Below are positions 1 through 11,541 of a stretch of 64,000 nt of DNA, in pieces; the first letter of the stretch is position 1, and each line of letters begins with the position of its first letter. The notes under the pieces were generated by a model. The model was given only the letters and a program-made list of their open reading frames with translations. It searched no databases and had not been told where the DNA came from. The translations under genes and the position numbers were made by a program. Source of the DNA: Tupaia tana (taxonomy: Eukaryota > Chordata > Mammalia > Scandentia > Tupaiidae). The DNA lies in NCBI GenBank assembly GCA_026018925.1, contig JAKSZU010000008.1, positions 12,193,626 to 12,257,625 on the forward strand, given 5' to 3'.

Positions 1-389
1 GCAGATTCTCCTTTGTGTTTCTGCGGAGCCTGCAGTCAGGAAACCCTCCTGACTCAGTAGTGTTTCCTCTCATCAGGTGCCATGCTTGCATTTTCAAGAC
101 CTCTAAGACGAGCAGCCTTTATTTTCCCCGTCCTTGCCCTGCCGCTCAGAGCGGACTGCCAAAGCCAGCCGCTCCCTGAGCCTGCTGCCCTTTGGAACGG
201 CTCCCTGTCATCCTGCTGGCTCTGATTTGTTCCCTCCCAGGGCCCTCGCTACCCAGCTTTAAGGAGAATTCTCCAAGGTTCTGGTCTTCACCAGCTTTCC
301 TGTCCATGCCCTCTGTATCCCATTGCATGGCTCCCCACAGTCATACTGTAACCCCCCAACCTCTCCTGCACCCTTTGTCCAGCCAGGCA

Positions 390-680
390 GCATCTTCCCC
401 AGAGCCTCGGCTGCGCCGTCTGCCTGGAATGTGCCCCCCCAAATAGCCTTGGCTGTGTTCCCTCACCATCTACAGTTGCTCAGATGGCACCACCTCAGAG
501 GGACATTCTGAGATAGCATCTACTGTATTTGTTTGTTTTTCTAAACCTCTCTTTCTGAAATGCAAACTCTATGAGGTGAGAGTTTCCTTCTAACCTCCCA
601 GAGCCTTGAACAATACTTGTTGCATAGATGGCGCTGGGTCAGTACCTGTGAAATGAACGAGTGAATGAACGAACGAATGA
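390..680 (+). mobile_element. L2 LINE 3' end
   Basis: The stretch contains degenerate L2 3'-end wording (cctggaatgtgcccc near 424, then a gtgcctgg-like block) and ends in an imperfect GAAT/GAAC simple run at 653-680. That is the usual L2 3' terminus. The upstream T/C-rich part from about 190 may belong to it. It is old and non-coding. Confidence 0.5.
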
Positions 681-976
681 TCTCCAGCATGGGCTGCTAC
701 AGTGCAGGTAAAGGTGCTCCTGTGCCAATCAAAACTCAGCCCCAGCCAGCTGGCGGGTGGGCACGGGCCCCTGCCCTGTACGGAGATGGGGCATGTGCAC
801 TGACGGGCTCTAAGGCCCATCGCACAGCTCTGGAAATAGGGCGACATCGTATGAAATGTTATTATGTGACTTGTCACAGCTTCCTGTCACATCATTCTTT
901 CCATGTAACTGCTGTCTGCAGTTAAATGTCTTTTTAAAGCAAACAAAAAACCAGTACTTGAAATGATCAAAACTCA

Positions 977-1075
977 GGCCAGCCCTGCAGCACAGCAGTT
1001 AAGCCCTGTGCCCGGAGAGCCGGCTCCCACATGGCCAACCACAGTTAAAACCCCAGCTCTGGAGACTTGAAAAAC

Positions 1076-1114
<39 letters not shown>
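977..1114 (+). mobile_element. SINE-D, truncated body ending in (GT)n
   Basis: The head ggccagccctgcagcacagc is followed by the cccacatggccaac block and a decayed B box. The body stops after gacttgaaaaaca and runs into a dinucleotide array instead of the usual body and A tail. Confidence 0.6.
1081..1114 (+). repeat. (GT)17 microsatellite
   Basis: There are 17 uninterrupted GT units at the 3' edge of the SINE-D copy. The length suggests it is polymorphic. Confidence 0.95.
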
Positions 1115-1115
<1 letters not shown>

Positions 1116-1119
1116 TGTC

Positions 1120-2700
1120 CCTGAATGCTGGTGTATTCTTTTTGCTCTTTAAGAAGAGAAGGAAGGTGGAAGAAGGAAAGCACGTGGTATCTATTATAAA
1201 TGAAGTCTGTGAAAAACACCTGCATTGTGATTGACTGACGTGTATGCTGCTTTTTAATGTATTGATCAACTTTTCAAAGAATTACCATTTTCTATTACTC
1301 AATGTATTTAGAAACCTGCCTACTTATGTTCAATAAATTGGCCATAGCAATCTTTTTCCCTTTGATTTTAGCTATTTCCTGCTGCAGAGAACACTTTCAG
1401 GGAGGAAGGCATCCCTGTGACCTCTGCCTACCACCCATCAAATACGCATTCCCCCTTCAGGTAAGTATACTGCTTTGCTTTATCTACTCGGAGCAGAAGG
1501 CGTAGATTCTCCCTAAAAACTTGTGTCGTTATTACATTAAGACTGAGAGGCTGAGGTTTCAGATATTTTGCTGTCTGGCGGGGGTGGGGGGGGGGGACGT
1601 CCTGCTTTCAAGGTCCTGCCAGGACCAGAATGCCAGTGATAGAGATTTGCTTTGCAAAGGTTCCATAGTGCATCTTCAACGTCCTTGCCTACCATTCCAG
1701 TTTAGTCATGTTCTGTTCTCTTTACCAGTGTTCTCTGAGGTATTTTGAAGGCCCCCTTCCATTTATGAATTGAAGACGACTTGAAAGGTTCATATCCTCA
1801 CTCTCCAATGAGAAGTCTGTGGTCAGGGAATGAAATGGTGGTGTGGGGTCCCCAGCAGGGTCGCTGGAGTTATTGATGGGGAAAGATCTTTGCAGGATGG
1901 CCAGGCAGGGAGGTGGTTTGAGAGGGCGGAATCCACGTACCAGCCCAGGGACTGAGACAGGGGGCGTGGGGTGGTGTCTGAGGATGGCCAGGCCAGCACA
2001 CCTGGAACGTGCAGGGTTCTTTGTCCCATGGCCACCCTACTCCTGGATTCCTTTCTGGTCCCTGTGAGCCGATGGAGAGCCCAGAACATCCCTCTCTGGG
2101 AGGTGTCTTTTCACAGCCAAACTCATCTGTCCATGGAGGAGCTGAGGAAGTGAGTGAGTGATGGTTCGAGTACAGATGGTTCTCCACAGAGGGACTGAGA
2201 GCTCCGTACTCCAAACAAAGACAGACAGGGAATGTTCAGGAGAACGGAGACTGCTCTGTGCCCAACTCGAGCAGTGGTAAATACTGCCCTCACGAGAACA
2301 GTCTCAGCCTTGGTGCCCACGTTCTGAGTGACATGGGGTCTGGTCGGACTGAGCCTTCCTCCACCCTCCTAGCATCCATACGTAACGTGTACTATGGCTT
2401 GTAGAGTAGGCCAGGCATTTATAACTTCCTTATCTTGCTCTCCAGGAACCTCACAGTATCACTTGGGCTGACAAGTAAGAGTCAACCTGAGCCTGTGGAG
2501 GTCTGCAATCTGTGAGCAACACCCTTCGTGCCCTAGCCTGGTACCCCCAGTCCCACCATCATCTTACTTAACTGTGAGAGTCAGGCTTCTGCTGGCAGGA
2601 ACAGGAGCTGCTCAGCGTCTCTCATCCCCTCTCGCAGTGAGGCTGCCGATTGGCACCTGAGCGCAGTCGGATTTAATGGGAATACGTGCTAACATGCCTG
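1120..2700. other. Unassigned non-coding sequence
   Basis: I recognise no gene or repeat family here. The only local feature is an impure G run at about 1579-1596, which could form a G-quadruplex. Short open frames on both strands overlap each other and look like chance. Confidence 0.5.
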
Positions 2701-2705
2701 TACGC

Positions 2706-2827
2706 GGGGTCTCCAAAAAGATCATGGGAAGTGCATATTACAAAAACATGCATGGATTCCAACTTTGGGGGCCACCGAGTAAACTGACCCTTTAATTGCA
2801 CATTTTCTGTGAGCTCGTTGAAGTCTG
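2706..2827. mobile_element. Possible mariner-type MITE
   Basis: The left end ctccaaaaagatcatggga is matched in inverted orientation by the right end around ttctgtgagctcgttgaag, about 120 bp apart. A similar element lies at 49230-49360. The internal text resembles short non-autonomous mariner-like elements; the exact family is unknown to me. Confidence 0.4.
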
Positions 2828-3223
2828 CTCAGACTCTCCACGCTTGGCCATCCTAGAGAGCTCACTTCCTCTAGCGTTTCTGATGGCTGGAGCATGTCCT
2901 GGAACGTGGAATTGAAGTGCTGAAACTGGGGGAGTTGGAGCACCCCAGGACGTTGGTCCCTATCATGATCCCAGCACCCCCGCTCTCACTCACAGCCATG
3001 TGGCTCTGCTCACTGGAGTGGCAGCTGACAGCCGGTGACCTCACAGCCCAAATGGCCGGGAAAGACCTGAGGGATGAGTTGACCTGGGTGTAACCCTTCA
3101 CTCCCTAGCTTAAAAAAAATAGGTGACCTGAAGAATCTGGTGAAAAGCAGCTTTTCTCTTATCCTTCTGCAGGTTTTTTAACTTTCAGGCTGTTGCATTT
3201 AAAGTTCATTGAAACTTTATTCT

Positions 3224-3440
3224 CTTTTTTTAAAGTTTATTAGTTTATTTCTTCATGAGAGAAGCACCCCCCCACACACACACATACACACACAAGGTCT
3301 TCATGCTTTACATGAAGCCACAACCAGCCAAGATACGGGCACACACATGCTCAGGGGGTCCAGGGGGGTCCTGGGACGTGAACCTAGGACCTTCTCACAT
3401 GGGCCCAGCAAGGCAGCATTGTTGCCATGTCCGATTCCAA
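3224..3440 (-). mobile_element. SINE-C
   Basis: Antisense SINE-C with the T-rich tail side at 3224, a CA-rich stretch at 3269-3292, and an antisense B-box-like gtgaacctaggacc. It is flanked by actttattct at 3214-3223 and actccattct at 3441-3450, related target copies. Confidence 0.8.
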
Positions 3441-3450
3441 ACTCCATTCT

Positions 3451-3697
3451 TTTTATTAAGACTTTTTGCCATAAGACACATGCACCTACAGGAGAGACAG
3501 AGACGGGGGACGTGATAAGTCATCCCTGGAGAGATGGACACACCACAGTCCTTCTCCTCTATTCACCTCTTGGGATCTCGGGCACTTGCACATGGACGCA
3601 GCATCCTTTTCAGTCCATCGGGTCCAGGGCTTGAACTGTGGACTTGGCTGTGTGGCATCCAGGTGCCTTAACCACTGTGGCACCCACTGGCCCACAG
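3451..3697 (-). mobile_element. SINE-B
   Basis: Antisense SINE-B (ttttgccataagacacatgc side first, head with accactgtggcacc at the right). It abuts the SINE-C copy with a shared target: actccattct at 3441-3450 on the left and actttattct at 3698-3707 on the right. Confidence 0.8.
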
Positions 3698-3750
3698 ACT
3701 TTATTCTTTTCTACCCTCTTAAATTACAAATAAACAGTCTTACTTATATA

Positions 3751-3795
<45 letters not shown>

Positions 3796-3796
3796 T
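3751..3796 (+). repeat. (TG)n(TA)n microsatellite
   Basis: About 11 TG units run directly into about 12 TA units. Confidence 0.95.
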
Positions 3797-4009
3797 ATTG
3801 ATGATGTTTTTCTATACTCTAGATACATGTATTTAAGATTATTTTGTTTTTAGAGCATAATCTGGGTCTTTTTATAAGTGGTTCATTGTTTAAGGCCACT
3901 GAAAAGAAAATTGAAGGTATTAAATAAAATGATTTTGTAATATACTTTTAGTCAGATATTTGAGTTTATTATTCTAGAACATGAAGCTCCTGGGTAACGT
4001 CTAGATGTC

Positions 4010-4272
4010 TTTTTTCTTTTTTTTTTTGAGAGTGATTTTTGCTATAGGGCACATGTGCTCACTGGAAAGACAGAGAGACAGACAGCAAGAAATCAACCCC
4101 CAGCGGGGATGGCCACACCTCAATCCCTGCTCCTGCCATTCTCCTCTCAGGATTCTGGGCATGCACACATACATGCCCAGCGCCCAGTGTGAGTTTCAAG
4201 CTGCTGGGTGTAGGACTCAAACCACGGTCGGCTATGGGGGAGTCTAACGCCTTAACCACTATGGCACTTGCT
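4010..4272 (-). mobile_element. SINE-B
   Basis: Antisense copy beginning with a T run and the tttttgctatagggcacatg end. The head reads accactatggcacttgctc at the right. The B-box region is decayed. Confidence 0.8.
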
Positions 4273-4392
4273 CATTCCTCTCTAAGTCATCTTTAAAGGA
4301 AGACACAGATTCTGATTTCTGTGCATGATTCATGCCATTGCAGTTTCAGGACATACGCTGGAAGATTCCCTTTGTTTTAAGTTTCTTGTTAT

Positions 4393-4593
4393 TTTTTTAA
4401 AAGTGTATGTATTTATTCCATGAGAAGAGGTGGTACCCAGCAGGCTCTTTGTGGCACAGTCTATCCCCAGTCCCGGCCAGCCCAGATCTCCGGCAAATGC
4501 ACACACCCAGCATGCCCAGGGAGGTCCCAGAACGTAAACCATGGACTTGCCCATGCGGGTCCGGTTGCATGATGGCTGCACCCTGCTTACCCC
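4393..4593 (-). mobile_element. SINE-C with imperfect 13-bp TSD
   Basis: Antisense SINE-C: ttattccatgagaag tail side, cccagcatgcccagggaggt body, gtaaaccatggactt B-box side. Flanks agtttcttgttat (4380-4392) and agtttctcgttac (4594-4606) are the likely target duplication. Confidence 0.8.
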
Positions 4594-5376
4594 AGTTTCT
4601 CGTTACCCTCATAAAACGTAAGTACCTGGCAACGTCAGTATCTCCTTGCAAGTTTCGTTTTTCAAAACTTCTGGGATAGATTTTGTTCTTTCCTATTTTG
4701 AGTGCTAGACACTTGAGAAATTGCTGGGAGCAGACACAACCCTTGCCCATTTTCTGCGTGTTAAATGATCCTGACCAAAAGTACGTGCGGGTTTTCCGAA
4801 AACATCTTTTTTTGTTGTTTTTTCCTAATTCTGTGTTTCCTAAAGCCAGTCCTTCATGACAAGTGATTTGTGCCTTGTCCGTGAATCATTTTCCTTTCGT
4901 GCTGGTCTTTCTGACTCTCGCTTCTTCCCAAGTCAGCTCTTTGCCAAGAGAATGACTCAGAGCTCGGGTTCCACCGGGACAGGCAGGTGTTGCTCCTCCA
5001 TGGCCGCCTCAGCTGACCTTGAGCAAGGTCTAGGCAGGAGCCAGGAAAGTCGGCTGTGGTAATGAGATCCCCTGCGCGGGCCACAGACCCAGGACTGCGT
5101 GCTTCCTTTTTGAAAAGAGCAAAAAGAAGAAAAAGCATTCTCTTGGAAGAGTTGCTGGGATTTTTAGATGTTTTATTCTCCCTCTTCACAATAATTGTAC
5201 AGGGTTCTATAAGGAGAGAGATAGGGATAATCCTCTCTTTAAAAGAAAATACTATACTGGAAAAGAATAATTCTATTTTTGAGGATTTAGCACACATTTA
5301 TGATGATGGTCAAGAAGAGCTATTGATTATAATTTAAGTCATTAAATTACTGACTAAATTATTTGGCATATGTAAT

Positions 5377-5610
5377 TTTTTTTCTAAGCTTATTTCTTCC
5401 ATGAATGTGAGAAACCAAGGAAAAGACAGAAAGACAGTACCCCCAACAGGGTCTCGGTGCTACAGTTGACGCCCTTCCTCAGCTAACCCTGAATCATGGG
5501 CTTGTACATGTCTGGAGTACCCCGAGAGATCTCTGCACATGAACCCAGAGATCTCTCATGTGGGTCAGCCCGAGAGCATTGCATTGACCACTGCATCACC
5601 ATCCAGCCCC
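5377..5610 (-). mobile_element. SINE-C
   Basis: Antisense SINE-C with tatttcttccatgaatg, caccccaacagggtctcg-like body, gaacccagagatctc and a head ending accatccagcccc. The TSD is short or decayed (tgtaat on both sides). Confidence 0.8.
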
Positions 5611-5829
5611 TACTTTTGTAATCACATCTAAAATGAAATCTGTGTTATCATGTGCATTTAGTTTTTGTTGTTAAAGTTGTTCATTTTCAATGACTGCTAC
5701 AATACAAGTCAGCTCATTGTCAGTGTATAGTCACGTGCCTTCTTGCAAAGATCCACAGAAAGGAAAGCTAGTCTATAGTTAAGCCCGCAGTCCACAGGAG
5801 GTGCTCCGAGAGTTCTGTGCCAGAGGTTT

Positions 5830-5955
5830 TACGTGTTAGGGTCTTCGTTGTGTAAATGGAGGGATATAGGACTCAGAGAGGTTAAACCTCAGACCAGGGG
5901 CACACCATGCAGTAGGAAGCAGGCTGGGCCCAAAGCCCAAGTCTGCCACGATTCT
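5830..5955 (-). mobile_element. MIR SINE fragment
   Basis: Antisense MIR core wording: gactcagagaggttaaac, then a cagggtcaca-like stretch and cccaagtctgcc. Strongly diverged. Confidence 0.6.
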
Positions 5956-5959
5956 GTCA

Positions 5960-7046
5960 CACCTCTACCAGGCCTTGCATACCAGTTGATTTCTTTACAA
6001 TGACAGATGATAAATGGTGCAGGAAGTTGGGCAGTGGGGAAGGTGGAATGGGGAGATTATGAGGAAGCATGGCTAGCTGGTAAAAATTAGGATAGTTCTC
6101 TAGAAAGCATGACAGTCTATGATTAATAAGAGCGGGGAAGAGAGGAATGGTCAAAGAATGAGGGAAAGAGTCTGTAAGAGCAAGTTTGAGACAGTTTGAG
6201 CAAGTTTTCTGCTGTGCCGGCAGAAAAGGAGGAACTTTGGGTTTTCGTGCACTTCCAAAAAGTGGAAGTTCTTCTTCACCTTGAAAGTGATGGGGACTTC
6301 CTGTTTTCCTCCCAACCTGTAGCGTCAGCTACCCCCTCTAAATGTGGACTGGGAAAGCATCCATGTTCTCCTACTACCCAGGTAAGTTTGGAGACACGAT
6401 GTGGATTGGTCTGTGGCATTCTTGAACATTGGCGCATCCTCTCCAGAGTGGCCTCTCTTCCCTAGCACAGGATAAAAGTATGCTAAATATTCAACTCTCT
6501 CTTTCTCTTTCTTTTTTTTTTAATGTAGCCATTTCAATGATGCAGCACAAACCCGACCATGCTCCTAATATGCATATGTTTTTCTTCACGTAGTCCCTCC
6601 TAGCCAGCAGGGAAGAGATGCTGCCCTCTGGCCTGCTCTGTTGGCTGTGTTTAGACCTACCGACTCTCAGCGCTTCCCCCAGCGTTCACCCATCATCCTA
6701 GTTTCCTGTAGAACACATTCAGCACCAAGCGCCACATCATCCTTGGTCAAAGAATCAGGGTTCACCAGATAGTCAGAACCTTCCCCTGGGAGGGACCTCT
6801 CTGGGGATTCCATTCTTCCCAGCATCTGCCATCTGCCTGTTCAGGCGTCAGCCCTGCTGCCCCTTCCTCTGAGGTGTGAGCTGTGAGCATTGACACAACC
6901 ACGTCTTCACTAGGGGGCTCTGTTACTGACTTAGCCTGTCCTAGTCACCTACCTGTTGTCTCTGCTCTCACCCCATCCACCAAGTCAGCCACAAATCCTC
7001 TCATAAAGACCTTGTTTTTCTCAGTCATTTAAATTTAACTTCCACA
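5960..7046. other. Unassigned non-coding sequence
   Basis: A purine-rich stretch at about 6000-6200 and ordinary mixed sequence after it. I see no gene, RNA or repeat I can name. Confidence 0.5.
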
Positions 7047-7254
7047 GGGGCCAGCTGGTGGCACAGGAGTAGCATAATTAGGTCGACATGGGAAAGAAAG
7101 CTCCTGGGTTCATGTCCCAGGACCTCTGATCAATGCCAGGTGCACATGTCCCCGTGGTCCGGACTGGCCGAGATGGGGGAGCATTGTGGCTCGAAGGCCT
7201 ATTAGGGGGTACCTGTCTTTCTCTCTCTGAAGAAAAATAAAAAAATTTAAAAAA
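7047..7254 (+). mobile_element. SINE-C
   Basis: Sense SINE-C: ggggccagctggtggcacag head, decayed B-box region, ggactggccgagatggggg body, short TC run and an AAATAAAAA tail. Flanking ttaaatttaacttcc and ttaaattctatagcc may be a decayed TSD. Confidence 0.7.
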
Positions 7255-7800
7255 GCTGCTTAAATTCTATAGCCACCTCTTGCCTGGACTCTCCCCATGT
7301 ATCCAAAGTCACTCTTCTCTACGTATGTTCTCTACATATGTTCTACATATGTTCCCTACATACCTGGCTCATCAGAATTTTAGGCTGCTTCTTGCCTCAT
7401 TTCCCTTATCAATTTCTCTTTCCTAAAGTCTAAGAATTACTTTAAGGCCCATTTCACCAAGTTACATTTTCCTTAAAATAAAATTTTTAAGGCAGAATCT
7501 AAAAATGTTTGCATTCATCCACTCAACGAATTCATAATTCATGCAGTGCATTTCTTTACAGTTTACATATACCAATCTAATTATAAGCAGTCTTGAAAGG
7601 ACTTGTTGGCTTTATTTATTTATTTAGCATTTGTATGTTATCCATCAAATTATGTGATGATCTTATTTAAAAGTTTTCCCTTAAAGCAAAGAGCACAGGC
7701 TCTTAGATGTTAGAGAGGATGAATAGACAAACAATCCCTTACAAATACCCTTCATACACAGGGCTTCAAGAAGGTTATAGAAGTTGGAAAGTGCGAGTTT
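7255..7800. other. Unassigned AT-rich sequence
   Basis: AT-rich with short local repeats such as three imperfect ctacatatgtt units near 7325-7360. No gene recognised. Confidence 0.5.
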
Positions 7801-7801
7801 A

Positions 7802-8058
7802 GGGGCCAGCAGGTGGTGTGCCGGCTAAGACACTGGACTCCTGCATGGCCGACTGTGATTCAAGTCCCGGACCCAGCAGCCTGAAACTCATGCCAGGCAT
7901 GTGTGCATGCATGACCAAAATCCAGAGAGGAGAATGGAGGAGAAGGGTTTGTGATGTGGCCATCCCCCCCTTGGGAGGGGGGGTTCTTTCTCTCTTTCTC
8001 TCCTCTCTCTATCCCACAAGTGCACATGCCCTATAGCAAAAAAGCTCTCAGAAAAATT
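7802..8058 (+). mobile_element. SINE-B with 11-bp TSD
   Basis: Sense SINE-B: ggggccagcaggtggtgtgc head, ggactcctgcatggccgac, catccccccttgggagggg body and gccctatagcaaaaaagc end. gtgcgagttta (7791-7801) and gtgtgagttta (8059-8069) form an 11-bp TSD with one mismatch. Confidence 0.85.
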
Positions 8059-8069
8059 GTGTGAGTTTA

Positions 8070-8945
8070 TTTTGAGCAATAGAATTTTTAAATCCATGCA
8101 GAGTTTTTCATAATAAGCACTTCCTATGAACTTTTTGAAGACTCATGCAGCGTGCTCTGTGAACACGATCCGGGATTGAAATCCTAGAGGTTTTGGATGG
8201 TTTGACCACATGATCACTGATTAGTTCCCCGAAGAGAAATGCAATGATCTACCAACCCCAAACCCTTGATGAAAATAAAACTTCTATTCAGCAACCCAGA
8301 ATAGGAAGCTGTTGTGAGTGCTTTAGTATCCATAATCGAGTGACATCTCATGGATGTGTAGGAGACACAGTCAACGGGACGTGGCAGCCTCCCCTCTGGA
8401 AGGTAAAGCCAGTTCACCAACAGCAAGAAGCTCCACTTCTAGAATTACCCCCAGAATTCACTCCTCTGTGAAGGGCCAATTCAAGTTTCCCCTCCTGTGT
8501 GAAGACTTCTTATCCCTAATTCTCCATGTATTCCGCAAGTGTTCAGGGCTTTTATGAGTATGGAGAGTTGTGTGCGTATTTAGTCTGTGGATACTTAAAA
8601 GGCATTTATACTCTAACTTGTTACATTAAATTTCTTCTGCCTCTTTCTAACAGATTATAAGCAATTTGAGAGTAGGAATTATGTTGTAACACGGAATCTT
8701 TAGAATCCAGCCTAGAATCTAGCATACTAAAGAGGATTTAAAAATTATTGTGACATTTCATAGGATGGAAGGACATTTTGTGCACGTGAAAGAAAGTCGC
8801 TGTGTGTTTCTCGTCTGCCTTTTTGGTTATGTACTTCCCCAAGTTCTCCTAGCAGCATCTTCATTGCATCAGGGTTAGCAGGGTCAGTGGCCTTCTTTCA
8901 CTGAAAGGGTGGGAAAAGGAAGAAGATGAAGTCAGAAACAAAAGG
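8070..8945. other. Unassigned non-coding sequence
   Basis: Apart from a MITE-like fragment around 8120-8150 (cctatgaactttttgaag), no repeat or gene is recognised. Confidence 0.45.
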
Positions 8946-9219
8946 GGGGGACCAGCAGATGGTGTAATGGTTACGTTGCTGTACTCCCACATAGTCGACA
9001 ACTGTTCGAGTCCTGGACCCAGTGGCTTGAAACTCACACTGGGTACATGTGTGTGCATGCCCAAAATCCCAAGAGGAGAATGGAGAAGGGATTGCGGTGT
9101 GGCCATCTCTCTGGGGCGGGTGTGTGTGTGTGTTTGTGGCGGCGGTAATTTCTTGCTTTCTGTCTCTCTGGAGAGCACCCTGTAGCAAAATTCTCTCTCT
9201 AAAAAAAAAAAAAAAAAAA
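8946..9219 (+). mobile_element. SINE-B, long A tail
   Basis: Sense copy intermediate between SINE-A and SINE-B (ggaccagcagatggtgtaa head). It has cccaagaggagaatgga in the body, a GT-rich patch at 9119-9134 and a 19-base A tail at 9201-9219. TSD unclear. Confidence 0.85.
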
Positions 9220-9486
9220 GGAGGAAAAAAATTGGGTTGTTTATAGGTGGTTGTGGTTGAACACTGTGGTACAGAATTACATGAATTTGGGCTTAAACTT
9301 GGAACTATTTAGGATAAGGAGTAATCAAGACGTGACTAGCTTTATCAAAGGCTGTTTTGGCTTGGCCTCCTCAAATGCATTTAAAATAAGATTTGGTTTA
9401 CAAAATTCAGTTTACATACAGTTTTGTTTGTTTAACTCCAGTGGCTCATTCTCTCGGGATTTATAGATGAACATTCAGAGATTTGG

Positions 9487-9744
9487 TTATTTGTGATTGG
9501 CCCCAAGTTCAATAATCACTGAATTCACTGGAAAGCTGACCGCATGCATTCCGGCACTCTTGGTTCCCAGGTAGAAGGGGTTGTAAAGCTTCACTCTGTA
9601 CCTGTTCATCCGGGTCCCAAGAAGCTGCTCATAGGTGCCAGCAGAGAGATATACGTCATTACTGAGAGAATCATGGAAGTGAGTTTGGGACATTCTCACC
9701 GCAAGAGGCCGCATGTCAGAGCCCATGAAGGGTGTGAGTATGGG
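9487..9744 (-). other. Candidate coding exon or pseudogene fragment (unrecognised)
   Basis: An open minus-strand frame runs from a TGA just upstream of 9744 to a TAA at 9487-9489. The peptide segment DVYLSAGTYEQLLGTR and the following RYRVKLYNPFYLG have a protein-like mix of residues, and the region overlaps no repeat I recognise. An acceptor-like ttccatgattctctcag lies just before the DVYLSAG codons. I recognise no family. A frame of 80-odd codons can occur by chance, so this may be nothing, a last exon, or a decayed processed copy. Confidence 0.2.
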
Positions 9745-9945
9745 TCATCCCCTCTGTTAGTGCCACTCCTGCCCCAACTGGCTTCAGACTCGGTCTGTGT
9801 GTTAAACCATTGCACAGTGCACAAAAAGATACTTAGTCGGTGCTTAGCACACCTGGGGTTTTAATGGGATTAAGAAACGTTCTGCCCTGAGAGGCTGACA
9901 TTCTCAGTCATGCAGTGCAGGGATGAAGCATTTGAAAAATCGTCC

Positions 9946-10147
9946 TGGGGCTAGCCCTATAGGGCAGTGGTAAATGGTGCATGAGAGCGAGATCCCACAC
10001 AGCTGACCGTGGTTCACATCCTAGCCTGGCAGTTCGAAAAATACATCAGGCATGTGTGTGTGCTTTTCCCAAATTCAGATGGAAAGGAAAATGGAGGAAA
10101 AAATATGGCAGCGTGACCATGCTCCATTGTAGAGATGGAGAATGCGC

Positions 10148-10191
<44 letters not shown>

Positions 10192-10231
10192 GTGAGTGCA
10201 TATGCCCACTGGCAGTTAAAAAAAAAAAAAA
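9946..10231 (+). mobile_element. SINE-D
   Basis: Sense SINE-D: ggggctagccctatagggca head, gatcccacacagctgaccg, B-box-like ggttcacatcc, and cttttcccaaattcagatgg body. It carries a (CTCG)n(CT)n array at 10145-10188 and ends in an A run at 10218-10231. Confidence 0.8.
10145..10188 (+). repeat. (CTCG)n(CT)n microsatellite
   Basis: About four GCTC/CTCG units pass into a long CT run inside the SINE-D body. Confidence 0.9.
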
Positions 10232-10239
10232 GGGGGGAA

Positions 10240-11120
10240 ATGATTCAGAGAAGTGAAGAAAACATGAGGAGGTTTAAGAAAGTGATGCATTTTATGGAGA
10301 ACTGAGCCTCTGGTCACATGAGAAGAGAGTGTGGCTCCTTCACTGTGGGCTCAGATCTGTGACACGATAGAGTCCGCTCTGAACCGTACGCCTGCACTGG
10401 AATCTTCGTTCATACCAGTGCGTGTTAAAGGTTTGCTGTGCGCCTTCTCCAGAGTCTTGGGGCTGTCTTCCCTGAGGGCAAAGGAGCGTTGGGGCTGCCT
10501 GTGACCGCAGCCTTGCAGCTGCCATTTGAGTCATACATGGTGGAGGACAAGGAAGAAAGCTGAGTGCTGGTCCTGGGCCCCTCACTTAGAGACACTTTGA
10601 GCACCATTGTCGTGACAGCTGGCCATGAAGAGGCAGTTTCTCATTCAAATTTCACTTCTCCGTAAGTGACTATGTGATGCTCCTTGCTTTTCTTCCTTCC
10701 AGGAGAAGATTTGCATCACAGTATTTTTTTCAACCTCGTTTTCACTGGCTGGCTGACCACCTGCATCCTATCACTCAGTGTCCCAGGTAGAAGGGGTCCC
10801 AGGAGGGTTAGGGCAAGAGCTCCTCCCAGTAATGGACCGAAGCAGAGCAGGAGTAGGGAGCTGCAGCCCGGCCCCTCCCGCCCTCTCCGTCCCACAGTGG
10901 CTCACAGGTGGGCATGTCAGTGTGCCCATGCCGAGGCGCCCGGGCCAAGCGGTCAGAGTGGGATCCACGTGTCACTCTCGCCCCAGCCAAGGGTGCGCCT
11001 TGCCCTAGGCCCGTGCATCCTTGCTCTGAACCTGGCAACAGCAGAAAAAACAGGAGAAAGTGCAGGGCTCTATTTTCTTTTAGTCTCCTTATTTTGTTTG
11101 TTTTTCAACATTTTATGCTG
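10240..11120. other. Unassigned, locally GC-rich sequence
   Basis: GC content rises at about 10780-11040. Overlapping open frames there on both strands lack consistent features, so I do not call an exon. Confidence 0.4.
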
Positions 11121-11124
11121 TATT

Positions 11125-11360
11125 ATTATTTTTTATTAGAGATATTTTTGCTATAGGACAGGTGTACTCGCCAGAGAGGAAGTGAGAAATAACCCCCGGG
11201 GGATGGCCACACCATAATCCCTTCTGTATTCTCCTTCCAGGATTTTGGGCATGCACAAACATGCACCCGATGTGAGTTTAAGGTGCCGAGTCTGAGGCTC
11301 AAACTGCGGTCAACCATGTGTGAGTCCAGAGCCTTTACCACTGTGTCACTTGCTGGTCCC
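11125..11360 (-). mobile_element. SINE-B with 9-bp TSD
   Basis: Antisense copy: atttttgctataggacagg end, ggaagtgagaaataacccc, ggattttgggcatgc, caccactgtgtcacttgc head side. tgctgtatt flanks it at 11116-11124 and 11364-11372. Confidence 0.85.
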
Positions 11361-11541
11361 TCGTGCTGTATTTTTAAGGGAAAAAAAAATGGGGGGGGTG
11401 GAGGTCATATTCTTCCATTTAATCACTAGAAAATCTTAGAAAGCTGATACAATGACCGATTTAATTTAAGATTCTGATCTTTGGCTTGTGAATCAGACAG
11501 ATACGTGTGTGTTGAACAGGAGTCTAAAAAAGTTTCACTTT

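Noticed and set aside
1579..1596. G run as a regulatory G-quadruplex
   Set aside because: A single impure G run with no promoter or transcript context; reported only as composition.
3245..3300. CRISPR-like array suggested by many repeats
   Set aside because: The repeats are dispersed SINEs and microsatellites with no regular repeat-spacer unit, in a mammalian-type context.
8110..8160. A third full MITE of the 2706-2827 type
   Set aside because: Only one end is recognisable (ctatgaactttttgaag); no partner end nearby.
10778..11139. GC-rich overlapping frames on both strands
   Set aside because: Frames on opposite strands are equally open, as expected from GC-rich composition. No exon signals stand out.
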